A stretch of DNA of 64,000 nucleotides from Nissolia schottii (Eukaryota > Streptophyta > Magnoliopsida > Fabales > Fabaceae), in the NCBI GenBank assembly GCA_003254905.1, contig QANU01063222.1, forward strand, positions 66,832 to 130,831, read 5' to 3'. Under the pieces are notes generated by a model. That model worked only from the letters and a program-made list of their open reading frames with translations, did no database searches and was not told the DNA's origin. Shown in pieces: positions 50,049 to 60,602 of this stretch (positions are counted from its first letter, which is position 1; every line of letters starts with the position of its first letter). The translations under genes were made by a program, and so were the position numbers.

Positions 50049-53000
50049 CCCCCCCTCAAACGTGGCATGTGGTGGAGCAAAGACATTCATCATGCCAAGT
50101 TTGGAATGAACGAATTGAAACACTGCAGGAGGCAAGGGCTTTGTGAACAAGTCTGCTACCTGCAGCTTTGAGGCTATAGGCAGCAACCTTAGGAAACCAC
50201 TTTGCACCTTTTCGCGGACCAAATGACAATCCAACTCAATGTGCTTGGTGTGCTCATGGAAAGTAGGGTTGTGAGCAATCTGCATAGCAGATTGATTGTC
50301 ACAGAAGACCACATTATGGTTGCTGGGGGTGATGTCAAAGTCTTGCAATAGGTAGGAAACCCACTGTAGCTCGCAGGAGACAGAAGCTAAGGCACGGTAT
50401 TCAGCTTCGCAAGAGGATCGTGAGACTATGGACTGTTTCTTAGATCGCCAGCTCAGTAAGGATTCTCCTAGAAACACGCAAAGGCCAGTAGTTGAGTGAC
50501 GAGTGTCAGGGCATCCAGCCCAATCAGCATCGCAGAATACTTTCAGCTGCAGGGAAGATGAGCTGGAGAAGAACAAACCCAATCCTGGACAGGATTTGAT
50601 GAAATGTAGCACCCTATTTGCAGCAGATTGGTGAACACCTGTTGGATTGGCCATGAACTGAGCAAGATGGTTAAAAGAGAAAGCCAAGTCTGGTCTAGTT
50701 GTGGTTAGGTAGATGAGCCTGCCTATGAGCCTGCGATAAGGGGCAGGATCAGCAAGGGGTGTGTATTTGTCCTTGGATAAGTGCTGAGCAATCATGGGAG
50801 TTGTGAGAGGCTTGCAGCCAATCATTCCAGCATCTGAAAGTATTTCTAGTGCATACTTTCTCTGTGACACCATGATTCCTTGTGTGGATCGAGCAACTTC
50901 AAGCCCAAGGAAGAATTTTAATTCACCCAAATCCTTCATACGAAATTGATTATCCAAAAAGTGCTTGATGGACTGAATGTCAGTCATGGAATCCCCTGCC
51001 AGGATAATATCATCAACATAAACTAAAAGGGCTGTGAAAGAGTTAGCAGACCTCTTGAGGAATAGGGAATGGTCAGATTGGGATTGAATGAAACCAAGAG
51101 ATAGGAGAGCACTAGAGAGCTTGGAAAACCATTGACGGCTGGCCTGTTTCAGACCATACAGGGATTTAAGAAGCAGACATGCCTGATTCGGTTTGGAACA
51201 TTGGAACCCTTGTGGGAGTTCCATATAGACCTCTTCATGCAACTCTCCATGGAGAAAGGCATTGTTAACATCTAACTATTAGAGATGCCATCCCTAAATA
51301 GCAGCTAAAGCTAATAGCAACCGAACTGTTGTCATTTTAGTCACGAGGCTAAATGTGTCCATGTAATCAATGCCTTGGGTTTAGGTGTAACCCTTTGCAA
51401 CTAGCCGTGCTTTATATCGTTCTATAGAGCCATCTGCCTTTAATTTTATCTTATAGACCCATTTGCACCCAATTGGAGTTTTGCCTTGAGATAAGTCGAC
51501 TAATTTCCATGTGGAGTTCTGCTCCAGAGCTGCAATTTTAGCATCCATGGCCTCCCTCCAACACTAGTGTTTAACAGCATCACTGTATCTGGTTGGCTCA
51601 ACTTGTGTGCTAATGGTGAGGGCATATGACTTGTGAGAGTGGATAGGTTGGCATATGACAGAACTGATTGCAGTGGGTGGCTTGTAGAGCAAGCAGTGTC
51701 AAGGCTGAAAGAAGTTGTCTTAGCTAAATTGCAGTGGTAATCCTGCAAGTAAGAAGGAGGGTATTTTGTTCTTGTAGATTTTCTGAGGGGGGCTTGGGCA
51801 GTAGGTTCTGAGGCTGCAGCAGGTAGTGGAACACCTTCAGGAGCTTCTAGAACACAGGTTGCAGGTGTGGCACCAGTGTGATGTTGTTGAGGTTGTGGCA
51901 AAACAATGTCATTGGTGACAATAGGAAGATCTGCAGGGAAAACATGATCCTGGGAGGGAGCACTTGAGGAGCCAGGATTAGCATGGTAAGGGAAAAATTG
52001 CTCATAAAAGTAAACATTCCTGCTAACAAAGAGTTCCCTTGAGTGAAGATCATAGAGCTGAAATCCTTTGACACCATATTTGTATCCTAGAAATACATAT
52101 TTTCTAGCCCTTGGGTCTAATTTTGTTCTATTTCTATGCAAAGAGTTGGCAAAAGCCAGGCAGCCAAAAACCTTTAAAAAACTCAAATCAGGTAGCTTAT
52201 TGTGTAGAATGCTAAAAGGAGAGGTGTTAGAAGAACCTTTGCTGGGAATTCTATTGATGAGAAAACAGGCATGAGCAGCTGCAAAAGACCAAAAGGCAGG
52301 TGGAAGATTGCCTTGCAAAAGGAGGGCCCTAGTCACATTCAATAGATGCTGATGTTTCCTCTCTACAATGGCATTTTGCTGGGGAGTTTCCACACAACTC
52401 AGCTGGTGGATGATGCCTTTTGATGCATAGAATTCTTTTAGACTGAACTCGGGTCCATTATCTGATCTGATGATTTTGACACATCTGTCAAATTGTGTCT
52501 GAATTTGGATAACAAAGTTCCTTAGTGCATGAGATGCTTCAGCCTTGGTTTTGAGTAGATATAACCAAGTGTGTCTACTATGGTCATCTACAATGGTTAG
52601 AAAATATCTATGCCCTTGAATTGAAGGAACAGGAATAAGTCCCCATATGTCAGTGTGCAGGAGATCAAAAACAACATTTGAAATAGAAGAGCTAGTTGGA
52701 AATGGAATTGCTTTTTGCTTAGAAAAATGGCATATATCACACGGTTTTGTAGATTTACAAGGAGGCACAAAACTGTATACATCATGAATGAGATTCATTT
52801 TCTCTGAGCCTAGGTGGCGTAGTCTATAATGCCATAGATTAAATTTTATCTCACAGATTGAATTGACAGCACCTGAAGGCTGCTTATTTGAAAAACAAGG
52901 TAAAGGACTATCTAAAACATATAGGCCATCCTTGGCTTTAGCAATTCCAATCAGGCTGGAGTTGTTGATATCCTGAATCAGACACTGTTCAGAGGAAATA

Positions 53001-54515
53001 GTAAGTTTGCAGTGCAAGTCATTGCACAATTTTGTAATGGCAATGAGATTGTACTGAAAATTAGGCAAAAATAACACATTTGACAGATAATGAGAGGAGG
53101 AAAAGGGAATAACTCCAGCATATTTTGAGTATAGCACTGCACCATTAGGGAGATTAATTGCAATGGGAGGAGACAATTCCTGTTATGTCTAAAAAGAAGA
53201 GAGGGATGAGCATATATTATGTGATGCACTTGAGTTCAGCAGCCAAACATTACCTGAAGGGGAGGCTGAGCCAGAACTGAAGGCATGAGCCATGTTGGCT
53301 TGGACTTGGTTCTGAGTAGGTTTCTGAATCAAGGCAAGGATGCTTTGGTATTGTGCTGCTGTGAAGTTGAAACCGCCAGTGGAAGGTTGCAGAGCAGAAT
53401 TATCACCAGAATCATCAGCAACAGTGACATTGGCATTGGCTCTCCTTGGTTTATACCCTGGAGGGTAGCCATGTTTCTTGTGGCACTCATCGACCGTGTG
53501 TCCACGGTAGCCGCAGAAAGAGCATTTCTTCCCACCTGGTCTACCTTTCCCTTGATCAAGATTCGGCCTCTTGGAGGGATCAGGCACTACAGGCTTAGGA
53601 GCAGCATAATTAAGGCTTATTTTTGCAAAATTTGCCTCATATGACAACTGGCGTTCATCTTGAAGAACCAAAGCAAATATGCGATTGAGCGGGGGAAGAG
53701 TATCCATTAACAGAACCTGGGAGCGAACAGGGTTGAATGGCTCATTGAGGCCCTTGAGAAACTTGATGGCGCGATCTGCATTCAGTCTCTGTTTCAGTTC
53801 AAGAAAAGCACCACAGGCACAGGTAATGGCACATTTGCAGACATACATGGGACGAAACACATCAAGTTCATCCTACAGCATCTTCAAGTCTGTGAAGAAC
53901 TTCGTGACATTGGAATTACCTTGGCGCAAGGCGGCTATTTCTTCGTGCAAGTCAGCAATGCGTAGAAGATCACCTTGAGCAAAACGTTCCTTAAGCTCAT
54001 TCCACACATCGTATGCCTTATCCGGCCATAAATGCTCTGAGCTATGGGTGGATCCACCGATCTAATCAACCAAGAAATCACCATATGGTTGCAGCGCTCC
54101 CATTGGCCATATAGACTAGAAGCAGGATCAGGCGCGGTTATGGAACAATCGACGAACTTGATCTTGTTCTTTGATAGCAAGGCCATTCGCATGGCACAGG
54201 ACCAGCCATGGTAATTGGCACCATTCAGGAGAGAAGTAACGAGAATCAAAGACGGATTCTCATTTGAATGAAGAAAATAAGGAGAGGATGGATCTGAAGA
54301 TGGATCGGATGAAGGTGGCGTACCGGATGTTCCAGAGGCAGAATTTTCAGTAGTCGCCATGAAAAGAGAGAAAGATGGCAATCTTGAAAGCCGTAGAGAA
54401 AGAAAATCTGCAAGAACCAGCAAAGCTCAGGGAGTAAGAATCTTGCATAGGAAACAGGAGAGATGGAAAACTACAGGCAGAGAGATGGAAGTGAGAAAAT
54501 TGTCTACTGATACAA

Positions 54516-54713
54516 TAATAGAGAATTGAGAAAAATGAATTGATTAACTTGAGCTTGATAACACAAGCTTGGGTATATATACAGCAGAGTTAGTTTGCAC
54601 TACAAGCAACAACTATGTGTGTAGCACATGTTAAATATGATAACAAACTAACAACTTGATCTAACTAACTTAACAGACTAACTAACAAAAGTCTATGTTA
54701 AGTTCCCCTATTA
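54516..54713 (-). repeat. 5' LTR of the copia element
   Basis: 198 bp, with the same TAATAG/CTATTA ends. It carries 25 bp more than the 3' LTR around AGCTTGATAACACAAGCTT, a hairpin-like segment. Confidence 0.85.
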
Positions 54714-55085
54714 GACTTTAATGAAATTTTGAGGTAATAGGAGAGAAAGGGGGAATCACAGGAAATTCAAAGAATAGGTGGAGGCGATGGAGCTAGAGGA
54801 TCTGCTGTTGAGAGGAAGAAAATTTACTTGGTTCTGTGGAAATCAATGTACTATACTAAACAGAGTGATGGTGGATGAGGAATGGTTGTTTAAGTTCAAG
54901 AACCTGAAGCTTCGAGGATTGGATAGATCTCTGTTTGACCACTGCCCACTTTGGTAAAAGATGCGGCGGTGGGGTCCCAAACCCTTCCGCTATTTGGATG
55001 CCTGGTTCTCACACAGTAGCTTCATCACAAAAGTAAGGAATGAATGGAAGAACCTTGGTAATATCATATTGCATGAGAAGCTATA

Positions 55086-57414
55086 TAACACCCTGCTTTT
55101 CACAGAACATAAACACAATATTTTCTGTTGTACAGTAATCAATAATTATTTGACAATTATACATAATATAGAACCATACAGTGATAGTACACTGTTTAAC
55201 TAATAATATTTTTCCAATCATGTCGATTTCAAAACTTTCATTGGATTGACGATCAGAGTTATGATTTAAAAGTTAGGATTGGTTCTGTTGGCCTGCAGGG
55301 TCCATTTTGTCTCTATATGAGGTTCCCCAAAGACCAAAGACCCTTGGGAAGCTGCTCCCATAGTAATTTTAGTTTAATTATTTATTTCAGTCCCGATACA
55401 ATAAAAATGGGCAAATCGGTCATCTTCTAATTTTTCTGGCACGCGACGACTCGCGCACCAGACGAATTAAAGGTATTTCCCCCTCAACCAAAAACATTTA
55501 TTCCTCCCCTGTCAGCCCTTGTGGGCTGTGGCTAACCCATCCCTTTTTTCCCTAAATTTCTCTTCAAAAGTGGAACATCATTAAAACCTTGTCTCATTTC
55601 AAACCAAAGGCCAAAAAACCCCAAAGCTCTCATTTTTTCTCTAAGCTTGGAGAAACAAATATTTTTCCACTCTTCTTCTTCCTCAAAACCATGGTCTTCC
55701 CCTCCTCTTCTCACCCCAGAAAACTTCTCAAATCACCATACACTCTTCACAAAAAAGATAGCCCTCATCCTCTTCTCTGAGACCATAGTCTTTGTTTCAA
55801 GAAAGGTGGATTTTTCCTTGCATTTTCTGTTTTTCTTTGCATGTAACTGATTTTGAATGTATAAATTCTCATCATCTTGCTCGTCTCGAAAATGGGTTTT
55901 CTTGCTGCATGCATGTATAAAAAAAATGGGTTTTTATGGGTTTTCTAGTGCATATATAGAACACTTCCTATGCACTTGCATGTCAAAAATAATTATGGAT
56001 TCAGTTTCTCCATGATTTTTCCTTCAAGAAAACACATATTTTATATGCTTCCAAGTTCCCTATCATTTCGTCCTTGATAGGGTTTCATAGGCCTTCTATA
56101 TGTGTTTGGTTGTCTTGTGTTGGTCTTGAGTTTCCTAGTGAGGAAACTAAGTTTCCCATAAGTTCAAGAGGTAGATTGACCTTGCACGTTTGTCATATTT
56201 TATGTAAACTAAGTTTTTTATGATGTTCACCATGAAATGGGGTCTTTGGGTACTTGCATGTATGAGAAAAATGGGTTTCCTTATGAGTTTATGTGTGTTC
56301 TTGCATGCATGATTAGTTCCCTTGGTTCCCTTGAGATTTCTAGGTTGTTTTCACTTTTTAAAGTTGATTTTCTATCCCTAAAGGTACAAGGATAGATTCA
56401 GTTTTTAGGGCCCCTCAAGGTTCCCAAGCGTTGTTTTTGTTTTTCTTGTTGTTCTTGAGTTTCTTGCCTAAGTCTAAAGGAGTTTGTGTAGAGATTTGGC
56501 CTTAAAAATATGTTTTTATTGAAAAAAAAACTAAGTTGCTTCCCTTTTTAAGTAAAAACTCTTCCTTAGGTTGATTTTTAAAACTAAGCTTAGATTTAGT
56601 CTCTTGGAATGATTCTGAACCACTTTTGTGAAATGAGTTTTTGTCTAAAAATGAGTTTATGATGGGTTTTGAAGAGTGTTTTGAGGCTAAGGGCTGTTTG
56701 ATAAAAAGTATTTGTATTTTTGAAACACTAATAATGTTTTAAATAAGTTTTATGACATGAGTTTTGGCAAGAAAATTAAGTGTGTGGCCTTGTGTATTGT
56801 TTGTGTAGGTTTTGGCCTAGAGTATGTTTTTAGGGTTAGAGTTTGTATTTTTAACATGCATTGATGTTTTTGTGTTCCTTGGTTGATATAAAAATAAATA
56901 TGTTAAGGAGTCTACAGTGAAAAATTGACCCAATGAGCCCTTTCATAGGTTTGTTGGTTTGGCCATAAAAGAGTCCTATGGCAAGGGTTAGTTTTTCATG
57001 TGGAGTGTTTAAGTTACCTAATCCTTTGTGTATAAGTGTGTCTCTAAGGGTGAAACCTTTTTAAAAAATAAAGATAGGAAACAACGTCGCGATATACTTG
57101 GTTTGAGTTATGGTTCATATTATAAATTACTTCTTGCAAATTATTTCATTATGTTCTATTAAAAAGGATTGTTTATGATCTTTATGCGACTGATTATGTT
57201 TATGACTATTTTGGTGACATTATGATTATGTTTATAACTGTTTTGGCGATATTATGATTATATGTCTAACTATTTTGGAGATATTCATGCTTATGATGAT
57301 GACTGTTGCGAATAAATGCTCGTAATATATTATGTTCACATGTTCATTTTCTAATATACACTGTTGAATATGCATGCAACTCATTTTCTAATATGTGCTG
57401 TTGAATATGATTAC
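55086..57414 (+). other. No gene seen; possibly a Ty3 LTR and leader
   Basis: The start (ACACCCTGCTTTTCACAG) and T-rich non-coding sequence, leading to a gag zinc knuckle at 57.4 kb, would suit a long LTR and untranslated leader. A polypurine tract, primer site or second LTR was not found. A repeated ATGATTATGTTTAT motif occurs at 57180-57270. Confidence 0.3.
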
Positions 57415-57518
57415 ATCGCCAGGTTTCGCCCATCCCTCTATGCATTAAGTGTGGGGAGTCGCACAAAGTATCATGTCTCACTAGTCAAAATGCTTGCTTT
57501 AAGTGCAGCAAAGCCAGA
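57415..57518 (+). mobile_element. Ty3/gypsy gag zinc-knuckle fragment
   Basis: The plus strand encodes RFRPSLCIKCGESHKVSC and then CFKCSK, matching the paired zinc knuckles of Ty3 gag proteins. It stops where the next LTR-family copy begins at 57519. A broken remnant. Confidence 0.55.
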
Positions 57519-57875
57519 TGTAACATCTCGCTTTTTTTCTTAGTAAAGATTTCATGAATTAAATAGGGGAAACAAGCTCTCACATGAGCTTTTAGGTTAA
57601 AATGTCTGTAGAAGAAATTCTGCTCAGTTTCGTAAAATTTTGCAGACACTAGAATAATTCATTTTTGTTATCCAAGTGCAATGATGTATCTAAGGTATTT
57701 GTAAAATATACGGTATGGAAGAAAGTTCACAAATACCTTAGATTAACCTAAATTCTTCCTTAGAAAAATTAGTAGATCACAAGGACGTAATCGAAATATT
57801 TTTAAAATAATCGTACGCGAAGTACTAAAACCGGGAACGACCAAGCCAGATCAAAATTGATCTGTACATGACACT
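57519..57875 (+). mobile_element. Fragment D of the long-LTR family, in plus orientation
   Basis: It begins TGTAACATCTCGC and matches the reverse complement of the right ends of copies A2 and B over about 350 bp, including GATCACAAGGACGT and ACTAAAACCGGGAACGA. It is truncated at the right and is inserted in the gag knuckle fragment. Confidence 0.75.
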
Positions 57876-58339
57876 ATATATGTATCCCAAATTGGCAAAT
57901 AATATATGCAATCAATGAATAACCTTTAAATTTTTACTCTTTTTAACTTTAGGAGTAGAATTAGTTGTTATTACATCCCCTTCTATTAGCATAGAAAATT
58001 TTATATGGAACAAAAGTATGTCTTGAACCAGGGCGGTCGGAGAGTCATTGACTGGCTGATGAAGGCAAATGGGAAATGTGGGGAGAGATGGAGGGTGGAG
58101 ATGAAAGAAAGAAGAAAAATTTAGTTTTTACATATTTAAATAAAATCTATAATGGCAAAATGAAGGAATTCAATTTTTTTAAAAAAATTTTCAATTCTGC
58201 CTCATTATTGCTTCGAAATTGAATTCCAATCCTTGGCCTTTCTAAAGAATCCCCAAAAGCAAATGTTTTTACTTTAACAACACATTTTAACCTAAAGCCG
58301 CAAAAAGACTCACAAAACCCTCCCCTTACTTTCAAACCC

Positions 58340-58490
58340 TTCTCGGCGCGCCTTTCTCTCTCCCAATCTCTCTAACTGGATTGCAAGCGGGGCTTCCCGC
58401 ATCTCTCAGCGGCGCCGCACAACCCACCACACGGCGGCACCCAGCCCACCACCACAGCGGCGCCCCCCACATTTTACCTGTCTGCGTTTT
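58340..58490 (+). promoter_or_regulatory. GC-rich probable promoter/5' leader exon of the repeat-protein gene
   Basis: A sharp GC-rich island in AT-rich DNA, with a C/T-rich start (CTTTCTCTCTCCCAATCTC) and ACCACC-type repeats but no ATG. It is a likely non-coding first exon, with an intron of about 2 kb before the coding start at 60603. Inference only. Confidence 0.4.
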
Positions 58491-58899
58491 TTTCTTCTTT
58501 TTTTTCTATTATTTTTTTATTTAATATTCTTAACTATGCTACTGCTTGATCCTTGCTGTTGATGTTTAATATACTCCTGATATTTGCTTTTTTTAAATAT
58601 TCATAAATCATATTCTTTCTATTTTTGCATAATTTGTATTTGGAATTTCATTGATTATTTTGCTCTTTTTAATATTCTGTTCAGGTTAATTATTTGTCGA
58701 ATGTTACTTACCTTTGGTTGAATGTTATCTACTATTCTAATGTCTCATACTGTTAATGGTTGAATGTTTATCCATTCCGTTTTACATTTACAAATTTGGG
58801 TTGTTGTTACTCTCATTCATAAGTATATTACTCTTCTAAAATGGTTACTGACTGACTGTTTTTGTTAAAAAACTTCCCATTGCCTTACCTTTGATGTCC

Positions 58900-59190
58900 C
58901 TTGCTTTTTGGCCTGATTGTAAATAGGCTTTTTGGCCTGTTTAGAAAGCACTTTGACCTAACTAGAAATAGACTTTGGCCTATTTAAAAGCCTTTTAACT
59001 GATTTAAGAGTTGAAGGCCTATATCAAGTTGGTCTCTAAATAGGCTTTTAGACTAGGCCAAGCTTTTAAAATCCATACCTTAATATAAAAAAGCCAATGT
59101 TAGGTGATAGGCAAGGTGATAGGCATAGGCTCAGGCTGCATTTTTGTGATATAGGCCACGCCCATTACATCAAAGGCCGGCCTACTTCCA
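58900..59190. repeat. Dispersed repeat rich in AGGCC/GGCCT words
   Basis: Many near copies of AATAGGCTTT and GGCCTATTT in both orientations suggest an old non-autonomous transposon. The ends are not definable. Confidence 0.35.
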
Positions 59191-59308
59191 TCCCTAACTT
59201 CGACACAGCAACATGATCACCCTACTTCCATCTCTTTTACGGCTGTGATGGGGTGAATGTGGATTGAACTTTGGAGAATGATGCTCCGAGAAACTATTGA
59301 AAGGGAAT

Positions 59309-59493
59309 TAGTGTTGTCAAATAGAGACTGTTGTGCCGCTGTAGCGGAATAGTGTAGCAGGTTTGAAGCTTGGCCGCTATGCTATTTTATAATGTTAATT
59401 TGGCACTATAGCTGAAATAGCAGCGCTATAGCGGAAAAAATAGCGGGGTTTTGCCAAAACACTATTTCCATTATTCTGCTATTGATAACACCG
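59309..59493. mobile_element. hAT-type MITE (185 bp), relative of the element at 2229-2882
   Basis: The inverted ends TAGTGTTGTCAAATAG and CTATTGATAACACCG lie within a perfect 8-bp duplication AAGGGAAT (59301-59308 and 59494-59501). The inside carries CGCTATAGCGG-type dyads. It lies in the presumed leader intron of the repeat-protein gene. Confidence 0.85.
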
Positions 59494-60602
59494 AAGGGAA
59501 TTTAAGAATTAAGAGTGGTTAGTTCACTTAGTTGAATGAATACGTGCATTAGGTCTATTTATCAATGTGAAGATGAGGGTCATTATGTTGGGGAATAGAG
59601 GAATGGGTTTAACTGTGGTAGATGTAATAGTAATGGGTTATTTGTTTAGGCTAAGTGATGGGAAAACGGTATAATTGGAACAAAAGGAGAATGAACTTTT
59701 AATTGACCTGATTGAATGAAAGTTTTTATGGGGGTAATTGGAACATGCTGCCTGTCTGGGTCTTCATTGAGAATCTTGGGTGGGATCCTCAATGAGAACA
59801 TAAATAGTTCAATGAATATAAAAATTTTTATGAGGAGAAAGTTGAATTTTATCATCAATTGTGGTGGTACTCCTGAGAGTTGAGGAATTGCTTTCATTCA
59901 TTTTATCGTGATTACCTCGTTTGAAGTGTTATACTATTTACCAACTCTGAAAAACTTTTGTCGGGACTTTTTTTTTAAATTTTGAAGATAAAGATGTGCA
60001 GTGAGTATGATTATTTAACTACTAAATGCTTTATGCTGTGCATCTCATCTAAAGCCCGTGAATGTTATTGGAACACTGTTTTTCTGCTAGTCTACTGTGA
60101 CTGATGTTGGCTTTGATTTAAGAACCCCCTCCAACAATTGCATGCTACTAAGATGATTGTTAACTGAGCTAAAAAAATGGTATTGATGCATTTAATTAAG
60201 CTGCTATATATTGAAATCATTACTGTTATTGTTTTGTTCTCCAAACAAAATGGACTACTTCATCTATCGATGCCTATTGATGCATTTAACTAAGTCATTG
60301 TTACTGTGGCTGTCATCTGGTTGCTGTCATTTGTTCTGCTGCTTCTGCATATGGTGTTTGGTTACACTTGTTTCATATAATGCACTAAAATTTTCTTTTC
60401 ATTAATGGTCCAAATGACTGAAAATCAGTTTACTTTTCAGATAAGTATTGTCTACAGTTATAATTTTCCACTAGAAATCAATTATTACCCTAACAATTGG
60501 ATTGTTCTTTTTTTCTTATAGTTTTTTCTTAGGGTATTTTCAGTGTGTGGTTCTGTTCCAAATAAGGATGCTTTTCTCTTTAGGAAAACGGGCCGAGTTT
60601 CA

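Larger units (their letters stand above)
49876..54713 (-). mobile_element. Ty1/copia element with both LTRs, young but broken (4.84 kb)
   Basis: LTRs lie at 49876-50048 and 54516-54713 with a perfect 5-bp duplication GACTT on both sides. Parts on the minus strand, in order: gag (about 54.4-53.3 kb, zinc knuckle CSFCGYRGHTVDECHKKHG), protease, integrase (51.5-53.2 kb, with the HYRLRHLG zinc region and an IIRSDNGPEF block), reverse transcriptase and RNase H (50.0-51.3 kb, YGLKQASRQW, YVDDIILAG, CEAEYRALA). The primer site resembles initiator tRNA-Met, and a G-rich polypurine tract abuts the 3' LTR. The reading frame has about three or four breaks. The LTRs differ at about 4 of 173 aligned bases plus one 25-bp length difference, suggesting insertion about a million years ago. 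It entered an L1 LINE. Confidence 0.9.
49750..55085 (+). pseudogene. L1-type LINE endonuclease region, split by a copia element
   Basis: Left of the copia insertion the plus strand reads YDPHSLVEKL...VWNDLQLMQAEIDVAMMFMG. To its right it continues with NEIL, GRKFTWFCGNQ, LNRVMVDEEWLF, SLFDHCPLW and GPKPFRYLDAWFSHSSFITKV. This is the order of the L1 apurinic endonuclease domain (GDFNE, FTW, SDHxP) running into the pre-RT region. One G too many at the GDFNE block and several stops show it is dead. Its reverse transcriptase is absent; the copy at 22.9-25.9 kb is a separate fragment. Confidence 0.75.
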
